From contig NW_024881330.1 of NCBI RefSeq assembly GCF_018691265.1, positions 13,040,386-13,104,385 on the forward strand: DNA of 64,000 nucleotides, read 5' to 3'. Position 1 is the stretch's first letter, and the number at the start of each line of letters is the position of its first letter. The notes beneath the pieces are model-generated. The model saw only the letters and a list, made by a program, of their open reading frames with translations. It searched no databases and was not told where the DNA came from. A program made the position numbers and the translations under genes. Shown piece by piece: positions 38,575 through 51,107 of this stretch. This DNA comes from Tyto alba. Lineage: Eukaryota; Chordata; Aves; Strigiformes; Tytonidae.

Positions 38575-39198
38575 TCATACAATTTCCTTGCCCCATTGAT
38601 CCATCCTGTCCAGATCCCTCCATAGAGCCTTTATACCCTCAAGCAGATCAACACTCCCACCCAACTTGGTGTTGTTTGCAAACTTACTGAGGGTGTACTT
38701 GAACCCTTCATCCAGATTGTTGATAAAGATATTAAACAGAACTAGCTCAAATATTGAGCCCTGGGGAGTAACAGTTGTGACCAGCTGCCAACTGGATTTA
38801 ACTCCATCCACGACAGCTCTGTGGGCTTGGCCATCCAGCCTGTTTTTTACCCAGTAAAGCATACGCTTATCGAAGCCATGAGCAGCCAGTGTCTCCAGGA
38901 GAATGCTGTAGGAAACAGTGTCAAAGGCTTTACTAAAGTCTAGGTAGACAACATCCACAGGTTTTCCCTCATCCACTAAGCAGGTGACCTTGTCATACAA
39001 GGAGATCAGGTTAGTCAAGCAAGACCTATCTTTCATAAACCCATGTTGTCTGGGCCTGATTGCCTGGTTGTCCTGTAAGTGCCATGTGATGACACTCAAG
39101 ATGATCTGCTCCATAACCTTTCCTGGCACTGAGGTCAGGCTGACAGGACTGTAGTTCCCCAGATACTCTTTCCAGCTCTTCTTGTAGATGGGTGTCAC
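38575..39198 (-). pseudogene. CR1 ORF2 reverse-transcriptase fragment (inactive)
   Basis: A 207-codon minus-strand frame covers the middle of the non-LTR reverse transcriptase. In order it has the [18 protein letters not shown] block (about residue 15), [15 protein letters not shown] (about 52), and [13 protein letters not shown], which holds the first catalytic Asp (about 84). [14 protein letters not shown] (about 143) follows, and last comes [12 protein letters not shown] (about 168). In active members the last block reads FADD; here both aspartates are Asn, which removes the metal-binding pair. The PQGS block is also altered. The frame starts inside the domain because the element is truncated and a stop lies just upstream. 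It belongs to the enclosing CR1. Confidence 0.93.
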
Positions 39199-39365
39199 AT
39201 TTCCTAACCTTCAGTCATCTGGGACCTCCCCAGTTAGCCAGGACTGCCGATGAATGATGGAAAGTGGCTTGGTGAGTGCTTCCACCAGCTCCTTCAGTAC
39301 ACTCGGGTAATATTTCAGCTGAGAGCTCTTTACTCAGAGACCATCATATCCAGCGCTTATCAGTT

Positions 39366-42300
39366 CTGACAAATTTCTCATTCTGCAGAGAATTCACCTT
39401 GCTGCTTAGAAAATATCAGAACTGCAAAGCATGGCTGTGCAGCCCTGCTGGTAATACACAACCCTCTCCTCACAAGAAGGGGTTGCATTCCCAGCCCCTG
39501 GCAGCTCTGGAGCACTCCTGAAGACAGCCCCTTGGGTGAGACTAAATTGCTGAAGCTGCAGTGCAGTCCTGTCCATGATCCTATGTCCTGCTGCATCCCA
39601 CTTGAGGACTCATAAACAGGGAGAGAGTAGAGATGCATCAGGGTCTGCAGGGATCCTTGGTCTATTTTTTTAAACTAAATTTTTGGCAAAGGAAGAGCTT
39701 TGTGTCAGCTTACAGCCTGGCTTGCTTCCACAGTGAAATCTAACCCACTCCAAAGTGATGAAACCAGCTGTCTGCACAAAGGCTCTATGGGATATTTTTG
39801 TATACATCTTAAATTTTCAGTGAAAGAAGGCAGGAGCACCAGCAATAACAGGGGTTGATTCCACATGCAAAGTCCTACATGGGTGTTGACAGCAGGGAGC
39901 TGATTTGCTCCCAGCACTGGCATGGCACACATGAGCTCAGTGCAGATCTTTTGGGGCAGTCTGTGGTGGGGCAAAGGTTTGTGGAAGAACTTTCCTTGGG
40001 CAGCTTGGCGCAACACGTAATAGAGATGTGTAGTCCAGGGCACCAGATAGAAACTCATCAAAATTGCACCCCCTCAGACAACATACAGCATAGAGGAAAA
40101 TACCTCAGCACCAGATAATCTGATCTACCAAATTGCTTGCTAGTGCAGGCATTGCTTATATGGGCCATGAAAAGGCTGGAAATGTTTTGGTTTTTTTTTT
40201 AAACCACATCAATTCCCAGCTGTATGAAAGACTGAATGACCATAATGGTGTTCTACGACCTTTTAGTATCTTCTTTTCCCATCTGTAAACCCCAAATAGT
40301 ACCATTAAACCTAATGACAGATGTTGTGAGGCTAAATGAATTTCTGAGACCTTGCTCTCATCAAAAAATATAATTTAGGACTGCTGACTTTGATGATGCT
40401 ATGCTCATACTCACTGGATATATCCCACTGACTGCTTTATTTGATCTCTTTGTATTTTAGGTGTTAGATATAAAATAAATGGAAAAATATTTTCAGGATG
40501 AAGTGCAAAGCCAGTATCAATTTTGCCAAACATTCCATAACCAGGAAAGTGATAAACCCCCAAAAGATTATTTTAAAAAGAAACAACAAATGCCAGTGGA
40601 ATTATTTTCATTTGCCATCTGTTTTCTATTATTTAAATGCATGATTATTAAAACCAGCAAAGATTGTTGAATAATTTGTTGTGGCAGTCTGAATGGAAGT
40701 AGCCTAGACTTCCACTTTGGGACTCTTCAATAAAGCCTAACAGCACGTGTTTGAGTAAAACAATCCTTCCAGAAACACATCTGGTTCTGTTAATATTTAC
40801 AGAGAGGCAGAAGAGTCTCAGCTCCACACTATGGTTTAGAGTGGAAACAGCTTAATGAAAAATTGAGATCTTTTTTCATTGACAAATAGAACCTACCTTA
40901 CCATCATGGGCTTTCAGAAAAATACATTGTAAAGTCACAAGAGTTGGCAGCTACAGCAATTTTAATTGACTGATGCTCACTTCTAGGCTGGTTGTGAACC
41001 ATTAGGCAGATTTTTGAACCTCTAGTTTCATGAAAGCTTTCCAGTTTTGCTCCTGACTCTTCATATACATGTTCTGTCTGACAGAGGGTGTACAATCCAG
41101 ACAGCATGCTTGGAGCAACACCAAGAATTCATCCCTCACCACTTTCTAGCCCTGTTTAAAAGCATGTTGGTTTTATTTTTTCCCTTCTTTATGAAAATAA
41201 CCCCTGTCCTCAACATGGAATATTTATGAGATGAGTAAAAAAAGTTTGGAGAACACAAACTAGTGCTATACTCTGACAGAAATGAAAAGTGTACCTGTAA
41301 ATTTCCTAACTTGCCTTGTGCCATGCTGGTGCAGCTGGAGAAGATAATGGGCTATTCATAACCCTTCTGCCTCATTCTCACCTCTGCAACAGACTCAGAG
41401 TAAGAGCAGTGGGACTATCTAGCATGCAAACATGTGCTTTGACACAGAAAGACTCCCCTCAAATCATAGGTCTCCTGATTCGGAGGCAAGGTCATACCTC
41501 TTGCTTCTAATTCTCAACTCTGTTCTGTTTTTTGGAATGTTAACAAAGCATCACTTTGTTGCTTATTCCAGTCTGTTGAGTATAGCTGTGTGAGCAGGAC
41601 ATCTTCTTGAGGTATTGCATGGTTGCCCCTGCTCCAGAACTTTAGCATGGAGAAAGCAAGAAGTACCTGCACATTTTCCCCCTCTGGACTGTCTGACTGC
41701 ATGACTGTGGTGCCTTGTTTTGGGTGCAGACCAATATGGTATGTGACAGATGTTAGGTCCATGCAAACAGAATGAAAAAATAGCCCTGTATGGAGAGTGC
41801 ATTGTAAATATTGTCTTATTTTGCTCTTGGTGGATCAGTGCTGCAGACTGCAAGCATATCTACATGAGGAATTCACTTCAGCCAGTGCTGAAACCACATT
41901 TACTTGTTATCTTTATATTTAGTGGTCTGGCTTAGACCACACACAGATTACAAAGTGTGTTATGCCACATGACTGTTGCTGCTGATTGATCTTTGGTTTA
42001 CCAATGCCACAAAATCACTCCCTAATCTTCTTCTGCTGATCTATAGTGTGGTAGAACAAGTTGAAAGCATATTCTTATCACAGAATTAATACTCATCTCC
42101 TTATTCAAATAGATTTTCAAGCTCACAATCCTGTGCCTCCTCCACGTGTTGCAAGGTCAGGAATGGTAGGTTTTTTTCAAATACATGTATTTGTCTTTGG
42201 CCAAGACACCCCTTGGGTTCTACATGGCAGTTCAATTAATTAAAACCTGTGCTAGAAGTGGATTTTTAAATCGGTCTTTTATGTTAAGTTGTATAATTGA

Positions 42301-45300
42301 TAATAGGCTTGCAATGATGAGGCAGAAACAAAGGAAAAATGAATGTAAGCCTGTTTAGAAATCTATGTTCCTTGCAGACCTTGCCAAATTTTCAAAGTAA
42401 ATTATTTCTGTCTATAGATATTAAAAAAAATTACCACATGTTCAAATGGCTGTTGCAGATGAAGGTTGGACTTCTCAGAAAAACTCTCTGTCTCAGACCA
42501 TAACTAAACAATGGAGATGGAACAAGACACATTTGATCTGCTGAACTGTAGTACCTGTCCAAGTTAGTCCAATAAGAGTAGGCATCAGGAGGCAGTAGGT
42601 CAAAATTCAGTGAAAGACAGTACAGACCAATGTTAAGCACCCGATAAAAAAGCTTGTCACATTACTGTCCAACTGGTAAGAGCTAGTAGCTTGCCCGTAG
42701 ACAGTTATTAATAGCCAAATCTACTACTGTTTGTCAAAATTGTTGAATTTTGGTATGAACATCCTCACATCTCAAAGACAGGGACTTGTTGGGAGTGAGT
42801 CATCCTGCCAATTTAAACACCATTGTAAAAAGACACAAACTGCATATTAAATTTGCCTAGTCCACTCTGCTGACTCTAGTGGGTATTTAGATGATGCAGT
42901 TCAGGTGGAGACATGGGGAACATAGAAGCCAATATTTACTCAGATGAATCCTGGCTGTACTACCCAGTTAAGTCTCCTTGTCATGTTATTATCTGAATCT
43001 TCAGTTGCTTAGGAATGTCCACTTCATTTTGGATCAACTGATTTGCAAAAATAACAAAAGATTGGGCGATTTTTGAAGACCTGTCCATAGACTGGAGATT
43101 TGAACACAGTTGCACACCAGAACTCCCACACCCTTCAGACTGCTAGCGGTAAGTATCCAAAACTATTACTACAAGTTCATGTTGATTTTCAGCAGTACTG
43201 TTTATTAGGTTGAAAAGTACCTAGAGGATAAAAGTAATTTGGTAGCAATCATGCTCTGAAACTGAATTCAATTACTCAAGGACTTCAAGAGCTCTTCTTT
43301 AAGTTGGATGCTTCTTCCAGATTCTGCACATTAGTTTTATTTTTGGAAACGTGCACAGAATAGCCCTGATTTAACTGCACAGCCAGTGAAGTCACCATAC
43401 ACAGGCTACATTTTCCTCTGTAAGAGGAGCCTGATCTTGCAACCACTGAATGTGAATAAAAATTACCCCTGTTGGTGCAGGATCATGCTCACGGGTACTC
43501 CTGAACATGGCTCATCATTTCTGCGTTTTTCCCTGCCACTATCATCAAGCTCCTAAGACCTGCAGGTTATATCCACACCATTTTTTTCCCATTGTAGGAG
43601 TTCCAATCAATTAGCATCAAGTCTCACCTTATGGTTCAGGTCAACTGTCCTTTGGGTCCGTCCTTCCATGTATTGCTAACCCCCAGGTATTTAATATCAT
43701 TCAATGCCAGACATGATCAATATTGTTCTGCCCAACCCTCTCCAACTCCTGAAACAATATCATCACTTGCTCTTTAATTCAGCCCCAGATCATCTTCTTC
43801 CCTTCATCTTGTGTTTGAATCACCAGAGCTCTCTGAAGCATGACAGATGTTGTGCTTAAAAAAAAAAAGATCTGCCTCAACATGTGGATCAAATTTTGTC
43901 TTTGCTCTCTTTCTTACTGTATCTCATCATGTCCTCCTCTTCCTATAAGTGGTAGAGGTATTCCACCTGTATTATTTTAAACAACTGCTTCATGTGACCC
44001 CAACATTCATTAAAGGAATAAAGTGACAAGAAAACAGACTACACATTAGGTTTTAAGTATTTAAATTATGTCAGGAGAATTCACGCAGTCTGGACAGACA
44101 GTGGTAAATTGTCGTGCCTTCCCCTCACAATCTCTGTACAGAAGAAACAGATATTTTAAAGATTTTGGGAAACTGTTATCATCAAATAATTTGATAGAGA
44201 GGATTGCCCCATTGTCCTTGCCCCCCACACCACTCTGCCTTGCACCAGGACTGTGAGAGCCAGCAAACACCAGTCCTTTCCTCACAGGGGTGACATGATT
44301 AGGAGGGGCTTTTGGTGTTTACAGACTTCAGGAGGTTTTACCTGCCTAAGCAACCCACATCAGTGCAAGACAGAGTACCACAGACCTTTCCCAGCTCTAT
44401 TGTGCCCCTCCTGTCTCTCCCATAGGATTTGGCCAGTTCTTTCCTCTCCGTGCTCTGCAAGCAGAAAGCAGCATGTGTCTGGGTGTCCTTGAACCATCTC
44501 CCAACACATTGCACAATCCTTGCATTACTGAGAGCAAGGAGGTATGTGACCTCTACACATCTTGGGAAAACATTTGATACTTCCCACGTGCCCTCACTGG
44601 CATGGTTAGCGCTGCCAATTTGCAGTCAACAGGCACTTCTATCTCTTTACCTGTGAGCAGTGCTGTGAGGTAGAGTGCCAAGGGGAATGTCCTTCTGCAT
44701 CCACCTTGATACAGACACAAGGGAACTGACATGTGGCAGCCTCCAGAAAAGCATCTGAGGAGGAAGAAGTCCAGTTGCAGAGGTTGGGCTGTTCCTCTCA
44801 TTTATTAACCTCTCCAGGCTAAGAAAACCCAAATCAAACAATTATACAGTAAATGCATGTGATCTACTCTGGGCTGCCCAAGTTGGATTGGAATTGGCTC
44901 TGAGGCTAGGTTTGGTCTGCTGTGAGGATAAAGATGCCCAATGCATTTGTGAAGCCAAGACCTTTAGATGTAAAATGGCTGCATTATATCTTTTTCTGAG
45001 ATGCATTAAGTCTTTTATATGAAAAATACAAACAATGTCTCAGCTGATGGGTTGAACAGCTAGTAAGGAAGTCCCCTCTCAAGGACTATTAAAGCAGTAG
45101 CATCTAAATGGCATGAAGACCATTGAGTAAAGGCTCATGACTGAAGCCAGAAGAGCCTGTATGAGATCAAGAGGCTCTTTACCATCCCCTGTTCAGTTAT
45201 TGCCTAATTCTGCTACATTTGTTGGTTCTCTGGGCCTTGCTCCTGGAGACCGAGCAGTACATATGTTCTGAAAACTGGGGATTTGGTGCCTCATTACTGT

Positions 45301-45413
45301 TGCAAAGTCTGAATGGTTTGGTGCTGAAATTACAGGTGTTGCAGGGTGGTTGTGGATGACCAGCAACTGGATCCTGCAGGAGGATGGGACCAGACCACAT
45401 AGATTCTGGGGTG
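39366..45413. other. Unique non-coding DNA
   Basis: No gene or large repeat recognised across 6 kb. Frames reach about 118 codons without family motifs. The stretches around 40330-40700 and 42960-43420 are rich in short ATTT/CAAA-type words typical of conserved non-coding DNA, but this is impression only. Confidence 0.55.
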
Positions 45414-46088
45414 GTTGGTCGACAGCTGGCTCAATATGAGCCAGCACTGTACCTAGGTGGTCAAGAAGGCCAGTAGCATCCTGGATTGTATCAGAAATAG
45501 TGGGGCCAGCAGGACTAGGGAAGTGATTATCTTCATGTACTCAGCACTGGTGAGGACCCACCTTGAATACTGTGTGCTGTTTTGGGTGTCTCACTACAAG
45601 AAAGATACTGAGGTGCTGGAACACGTCCAAAGAAGGGCAATGAAGCTGGTGAAGGGTCTGGAGAGCAAATCTTATGAGGAGAAGCTGAGGGAACTGGGGC
45701 TGTTTAGTCTGGAGAAAAGGAGGCGCAGAGGAGACCTTACTGCTCTCTACAGCCACCTGAAAGGAGGTTGTAGCAAGGTGGGTGTTGGTCTCTTCACCCA
45801 AGTAACAAATTATAGGACAAGAAGAAACAGCCTCAAGTTGTGCCAGGGAAAGTTTAGGTTGGATATTAGGAAAAATTTCTTCACGAAAAGTTTGTCAAGC
45901 ATTGGAACAGGCTGCCCAGGGAAGTGGTTGAGTCACCATCCCTGGAGGTATTTAAAAGACTTGTAGATGTGGCCCTTAGGGACATGGTTTAGTGGTGGAC
46001 TTGGCAGTGTTAGATGTGTTAGGTTAATGGTTGGACTCAACGATGTTAAAGGCCTTTTAGAACCTAAATTATTCTATGATTCTACGAT
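45414..46088 (+). mobile_element. CR1 LINE 3' end, plus strand
   Basis: From GACAGCTGGCTCAATATGAG through the ORF2 C-terminal region to a GATGTTAAAGGCC...TTCTATGATTCTACGAT tail, this is a 5'-truncated CR1 of about 675 bp. The octamer tail (ATTCTATG/ATTCTACG) marks the true 3' end. It covers the same region as the copy at 37821, in opposite orientation. Confidence 0.95.
45457..45966 (+). pseudogene. CR1 ORF2 C-terminal frame, largely intact
   Basis: A 169-codon uninterrupted frame carries the conserved CR1 C-terminal blocks ([33 protein letters not shown] in part, [23 protein letters not shown] in part, [12 protein letters not shown]). It ends in a stop near the usual ORF2 end. The open frame over 510 bases suggests this copy is younger than the 37821 copy. 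It has no catalytic domain, so it is not a functional gene. Confidence 0.93.
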
Positions 46089-49000
46089 CTCAGTGTTGGA
46101 TCAAGGCAGAAAGTACTGTTGCAAATTAAATTCCTATCTGTAGGTGTAGTTTTGCTTTTTCATAGGGTGGTGGGCTTCTATATCTAAAGGTCTGCAATTG
46201 TGCAGGATGGGTTTTGTAATAAAGGATGCTTTTTTCTCTCATTAATGTCTGCTTAAAAGACTAAGCTATCAGAAGGGTGGAGGAAATTTTCCTTTAAACA
46301 CAGACTGAGCAGTAATAAGGGATTGAAAAGGATTTGAATGCTGTAGTGAACATTAATTTCCTTCTGTTCTTTGTTACAGATAATAGGTAGGCATGTAATC
46401 AGACATAAGTATAAGGATAAAGAAACCACAGAGTTTGGGGAAATGAAGGATTAGGGCTTGGCTTGACCTGAACCCATGTGAAAAACTTTCTTTCAACATT
46501 TATTACTTGTCTTAAACACTGGCATTAGGCTGTGCTAAGCACTGGACGAAAAAATTGAACAAAATCTCTGCCTGTATGAATTTACCATCTGGAGATGAAT
46601 GAGACTGAGCACGGACCGTGTGCAGGCTCTCTCATGCCTGTGTTCAGAGCTGAGGCTTTGGTCCTGACCTGTCTACTCTCAGGTTTTGACCTGCATTTTC
46701 AAAACTATTGGCTCTCACCAGATTTATAGAATCACAGAATTATTTAGTGGCAGGGGGAACCAATTCTGAAAACTGGGTCACAATTGTGCAGTTGCGGGGG
46801 ATGCATTAGAAAGGAATTACATTAAAAGCAGGTATTAAATGTCTTGAACAAACAAAGAGAGTAGTGTCTCATTGGAGATATATACATTTGTAATGGGAAA
46901 TTATACACAGTACTTCCACATCTCATTAACCTCCATGAGCTGGTTTGTGTGCTGCATGATGCAGAGCATGACTGAGGAGATCTGGAACAGATCATGGTCC
47001 TAAGTCCTGTGACCTATCCTGGATGCATGCTCCCCTCAGGCATTCAGAGGAAAAATATATATTCAGGCACAGTAATTAGAGGAAAAGAAAATGACTAGAA
47101 AATTTCAGATGAGAAACAAATCAGTTGTTGTCTTATGTTGAAAATACTTGCATTTATTCATGATTAACACATAGGACCATAAGATCCCGGGTCATACATA
47201 TGACACACAGAGCTTAATGTCATTTAAATGAATGAGTGTTAATACTCAAATGACCTTTCTCCAGTGTATTAGGGGAGTATTATTTGAGGCATAAATTATT
47301 TCAAATGCTACCAAAATTTGCAAGCTAACGCACTGAACAGCTGTGTTTTTTCCACTATTAAGTCAAGGGAAATTACAAGCCACAGTAATCAAATACAATC
47401 ATATTTAAAGTAAGGACAGAGGTAAGAAGTAGAAGAAAAAAGATAGCAAGTGCCAAAATTCAGTGTGCTGTAGCCTGGAGACATACCTGAAGGATTGGGA
47501 TGCATTTCTACCTTTCATTCCCTTATGCCAGTCACTTCCACACAGCATGTGTTGCAAAAGAATCAGAGAAACACCCCATCACAAGTCATAAAATATCAAC
47601 AAGACCACAATGTATGAGGAAATGTAATTCAGAGCCCCGAGCAGGGAAGGACTGTGGAGGGGGGGGTGATGGTAGCTGTGGCACTTCCTTACAGAGAGGA
47701 ATTCAGCCAGTTTAAAAATAGAAGTTGTTAGGCAAAACAGAAAGTCCTGGAGACGAGCAGGTGGCTGCAGCAGATTTTTATTTGAAACACTAAGGTGGAG
47801 GAAAATTACCATCTTCATCCAGCCTTTCTGTTTATTGAGATTCAGAAGAAGCCAGGAAAGCACATGGAAATCTCTTGTCTTCCCACTGAGCATCCCCTTT
47901 CATGGGAAAATGAAGATAACGCACAATATAAGTTATTGCCTCTTCTCCAGTTAGTGTACTGATGTTCTCTTTGCTCCCACAGTTTGAGAGGTTACTTAGA
48001 GTCCAGTTACTCTCACACATGTAATTTACTGCCTATGTCTAAAGAGTTGGGAGGCTTTTGGGGTTTTTTTTGTTTGTTTCTCCGGGGCTCTGAAACATTC
48101 GTCTTCATCCCTACTAATGCTTGCAGCCAGTTGCCTCTGGCAAGGAAGGAAGGGATCTATTCCTAAAGTAACCAGATTATGTCAGATATGGGAATAGGCA
48201 GAAGCAGACAAACAACAGTCAGAGCAATCCATCAGTCATTCCCAAGGGGCTCTTAGCAAAAGACCTTGACGAACCCTCAGTATAGGAATTTACTGGCAGT
48301 GTAACTAAATAAAGCTCACTGGACTGCAAGAAAAACAAAGCATTTTCATCAATTGCAACAAGTCATTAAAGTACATGCTTTTGCAGATAATTCATTTTAG
48401 ATCCGCTCCTAGAGACAGACCATCTCTTTTAATAAGAAAGACATGCGTAATTTTTATATAACAACTAATTCTTGGCCAGCATGACAAAAACAGCTTAAAG
48501 AGACTCCCACCACCACAGTCCCTGGCAGAGACAGAGGGAATAGTCTTGAAACTGGATTTATGACAGCTGGAGATACTTGAGATCTGATACCCCATACCTG
48601 AGATTTGGCTGTATGGAGATATACTTCTCCCCCTGTCTGAAGAACACTTAATGGAAATGCTTTCAGGTTATGGCTTTGATATTCAATTAAAGCAAACACA
48701 ATAATATCAGGTTCCATAGCATCAAGTAACATTACAAATCCACTTAAAGCCTTTCTTAAGACAGTAATTCCTGTAAATGCAACAAACGTTACTCAAATAC
48801 CCTTTTTATTTGACAAAGGCACTCCAATTCCTAGGGGAATGTTCTTATTCCTATATATTATATATGACATCTCTCAATTCTCAGTTGAAAGGGTTTATCT
48901 TTTACATATGTAAATAATCACCTATCCTGTTACATTATTGTTTTAACTGGACAGGCAAGGATAACAAAGAAAACCCTAGAACCTTGTCATACAGGTTACA

Positions 49001-49254
49001 TTAATTTATTGCCAGATTAGGTAAAGCAGAATAACAAAAAAAAAATGGACTGTATGAAGGAGACATCCGTTCTTGCTCAAGATCTTACTGGTCAAGCCTC
49101 CAGTCACAGAATGAGGGTAATTCCTATAACATGCTTGATGGTCCTTCAATCTTCATATCCCAGCCTCTCTTCTTACCATGTTTTCCTTTCAATTTAAAAT
49201 ATTGTTAGCATCCAGTTGGTTATCTTTAAGTGCCTTGATATGGATGAATCCTAA
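46089..49254. other. Unique non-coding DNA
   Basis: No gene recognised. A short 'tagaatcacagaattatttag' piece at about 46727-46747 looks like a scrap of CR1 3' tail in reverse. A run of eight G lies at 47659-47666. The five bases before the next LTR (CCTAA, 49250-49254) are its target repeat. Confidence 0.55.
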
Positions 49255-49853
49255 CGTCGTGGTTTGGGCCTGGTCGGCAGCCAACCACCACGCAGCTGGA
49301 CACCCTCCCTTCCCCCTCCCCACCTGGGAATGGGGGAGGGAATTAGAGGGGTGAAGGGAGACTCACAGGCTGAGATAGGAACAGTTTAATAATGTCAATA
49401 AAACGAGAACAATGATGATGATAGAAAAAAAAAAGAAATATATAAACAGGCAATGTACAGCGTAATTGCTCACCACCTGCTAACCAATACCCAGCCTGTT
49501 CACGGCCAGCGACCCCGAGATACCAAGATCCCACAATCGCAATCCCGGAAGCGAGAGAGCTCCTTCCCGACCACCCCTCCTCTATATAGCGAGCATGACA
49601 TTCCATGATATGGAATATTTCATTGGCCAGTTTGGGTCTGGTGCTCTGTCCGTGCTCCCTCCCTGCTCCCTGTGCCCTTGCGCACGGGCAGGACATGAGG
49701 AGTCGGAGAGTCCTTGAAGTCTCAGTAGCAGCTGAAAACATCAGTGTGCTATCAGCATTCTTCTCATACCAAACCCAAAGCTAAATCCAAAACACAGCAC
49801 TCATCTAGTCCCTGAAAAGGAATATTAACTCTATTTCAGCCCAAACCAGGACA
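49255..49853 (-). mobile_element. Solo LTR, 599 bp, minus strand
   Basis: Read on the minus strand it starts TGTCCTGGTTTGGGCTGAAATAG and ends AGGCCCAAACCACGACG, flanked by CCTAA on both sides (49250-49254 and 49854-49858), a perfect 5-bp target duplication. The expected terminal CA is CG here, a single transition. Minus-strand promoter and processing signals are a TATATAG box (plus 49583-49589) and an ATTAAA poly(A) signal (plus 49385-49390). The U5 part matches the LTRs at 19070 and 21964. It is a solo LTR with no internal region. Confidence 0.94.
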
Positions 49854-49999
49854 CCTAAATAAATTGATTTCTGTCTACCGTTTAGGTCCTTCACTGAGAA
49901 ATTTTGCATCTGATGTTTTGTCACTCTTTAGTTGCAGTATCACATATTTTATTTTGCCTTGTCTTGCATTTATTTGCTTACAGTATCCCAGCAACAATC

Positions 50000-51107
50000 T
50001 GTCATGCTTTGAGCTCAGAGGGCAACTGAGAACTACACAGCTGCTCACTCCCTGGTTTCCTCCCAGCACAGAGAAAGAGAAAATAGAGCAAAAGGCTTGG
50101 TAGTTTATGGTCAGAGGGCAACTGAGCACCACACAGCCACTCACTTCCCCCTTTTCCCCTCCAGTGCTAAGAAGAAGAAAATAAGACAAGGCTTGGGATT
50201 CAAGATAGGACAGGGAGGGATGAATCACTCATCATGGTCACGGGCAAAAGACAGACTAATTAGAGGAAGGAAAAAATAACAAATTTATTACAAACGCTAA
50301 CAACACTTAACAGACAGAGTAGGACAGTGAGAAGCATTGCCACATCTTGAGAACACCTTCGCCCCACCCCTTCCTTCTTCCCTGGGCTCAGCTCTGCTCC
50401 TGATATCTCTACCTCCTCCCCCCAGAGGTGCAGGGGCAGGGAATGGGAGGGGTGCAGCCAATGCTGCCACTTCTTCCATCTTCGGGAGGTGGAACTTCTG
50501 GAATTTCTTCCCTCTGCTCCAGTGTGGTCCCCCTCTCACAGAAGACAGTCCGCCACAAACTTTCTCTAACTTGAGTCCCTCCCTCAGGATGCAGCGTTTC
50601 CCAAGCTGCTCTGGCGTGGGACATCCCCACATGTTGCAATTCTCCCAGCACCGAACTACAACAGCAGGGGCTGCTTCTTCCCGCAGGATCCTGGCCTCCT
50701 TCAGGCGCAGACACCTTAATCATCCTGTGGGACCCCCCACAGGCACTATCAGTGTCTGCTCCACTGTAGACCTCCATAGGTGTCAGGGTGGGGCTGCCCT
50801 GCCATCTCACCACAGGATAAAGGGGGGGTCTCTGCTCTGGCACACCTCTCCCCCTTTCTTCCTTTGTTCCTCCGCTGACCTTGGTGTTCATGGAGATGTT
50901 GCAACTCCTCCTCACCAGTCCAACTCCTCCTCCCAGGTCCCTTCTTAAATACGTTATTGCAGAAGTGCAGATGATTGGCTGGACCTTGGTGCAGAGGTGG
51001 GGCTGACTTGGAGCTGGGGAACTTCAAGAAACTTTTCACAGGGGACCACCACTGTAGACCCCTCCCCTGCTATCCAAAACCCCCACCACTCACTCAAACC
51101 CAGGACA
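50000..51107 (-). mobile_element. Solo LTR, 1.1 kb, inverted relative of the 9236 LTR
   Basis: Read on the minus strand it starts TGTCCTGGGTTTGAG and follows the 9236-10306 LTR through the 'gcaataacgtatttaagaaggga' promoter block (TATTTAAG), the 'catgaacaccaaggtcag' block and the G-rich 3' half. A proper AATAAA lies at plus 50284-50289. Its end differs: the last roughly 95 bp are present twice (50015-50110 and 50111-50206). The flanks GATAT and GATTG (minus strand) share only GAT, so any target duplication has decayed. The 203-codon plus frame and 168-codon minus frame inside it are LTR frames with no protein motif. Confidence 0.9.
50015..50206. repeat. Diverged tandem duplication (period 96) inside the LTR
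   Basis: TCAGAGGGCAACTGAG occurs at 50015 and again at 50111. In both units it is followed by an ACAC-AGC-CACTCAC-type block, a purine-rich AGAAA stretch and AAGGCTTGG. The units have diverged, so the duplication is old. The 9236 relative has a single such end. Confidence 0.75.

Larger units (their letters stand above)
37821..39365 (-). mobile_element. CR1 LINE, 5'-truncated, minus strand
   Basis: The plus strand starts TAGAATCAGAGAATCATTTATGTTGG, the reverse complement of a CR1 3' tail (key piece AGAATCATTTATG). Upstream on the minus strand come the ORF2 C-terminal region and part of the reverse transcriptase. About 1.5 kb remains of a full element of roughly 4.5 kb; 5' truncation is usual for LINE insertion by target-primed reverse transcription. 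CR1 makes no reliable target duplication, and none is seen. Several stops and frameshifts make it inactive. Confidence 0.95.

Noticed and set aside
43130..43160. GTAAGT donor-like site after GCTAGCG
   Set aside because: No acceptor with an open coding stretch upstream.
46727..46747. CR1-tail-like scrap 'agaatcacagaattattta'
   Set aside because: Too short to call an insertion; mentioned only in the spacer entry.
50337..50948. 203-codon plus frame and overlapping 168-codon minus frame
   Set aside because: Both lie in a GC-rich LTR, where open frames are common, and neither has protein motifs. The related LTR at 9236 does not keep the same long frames.
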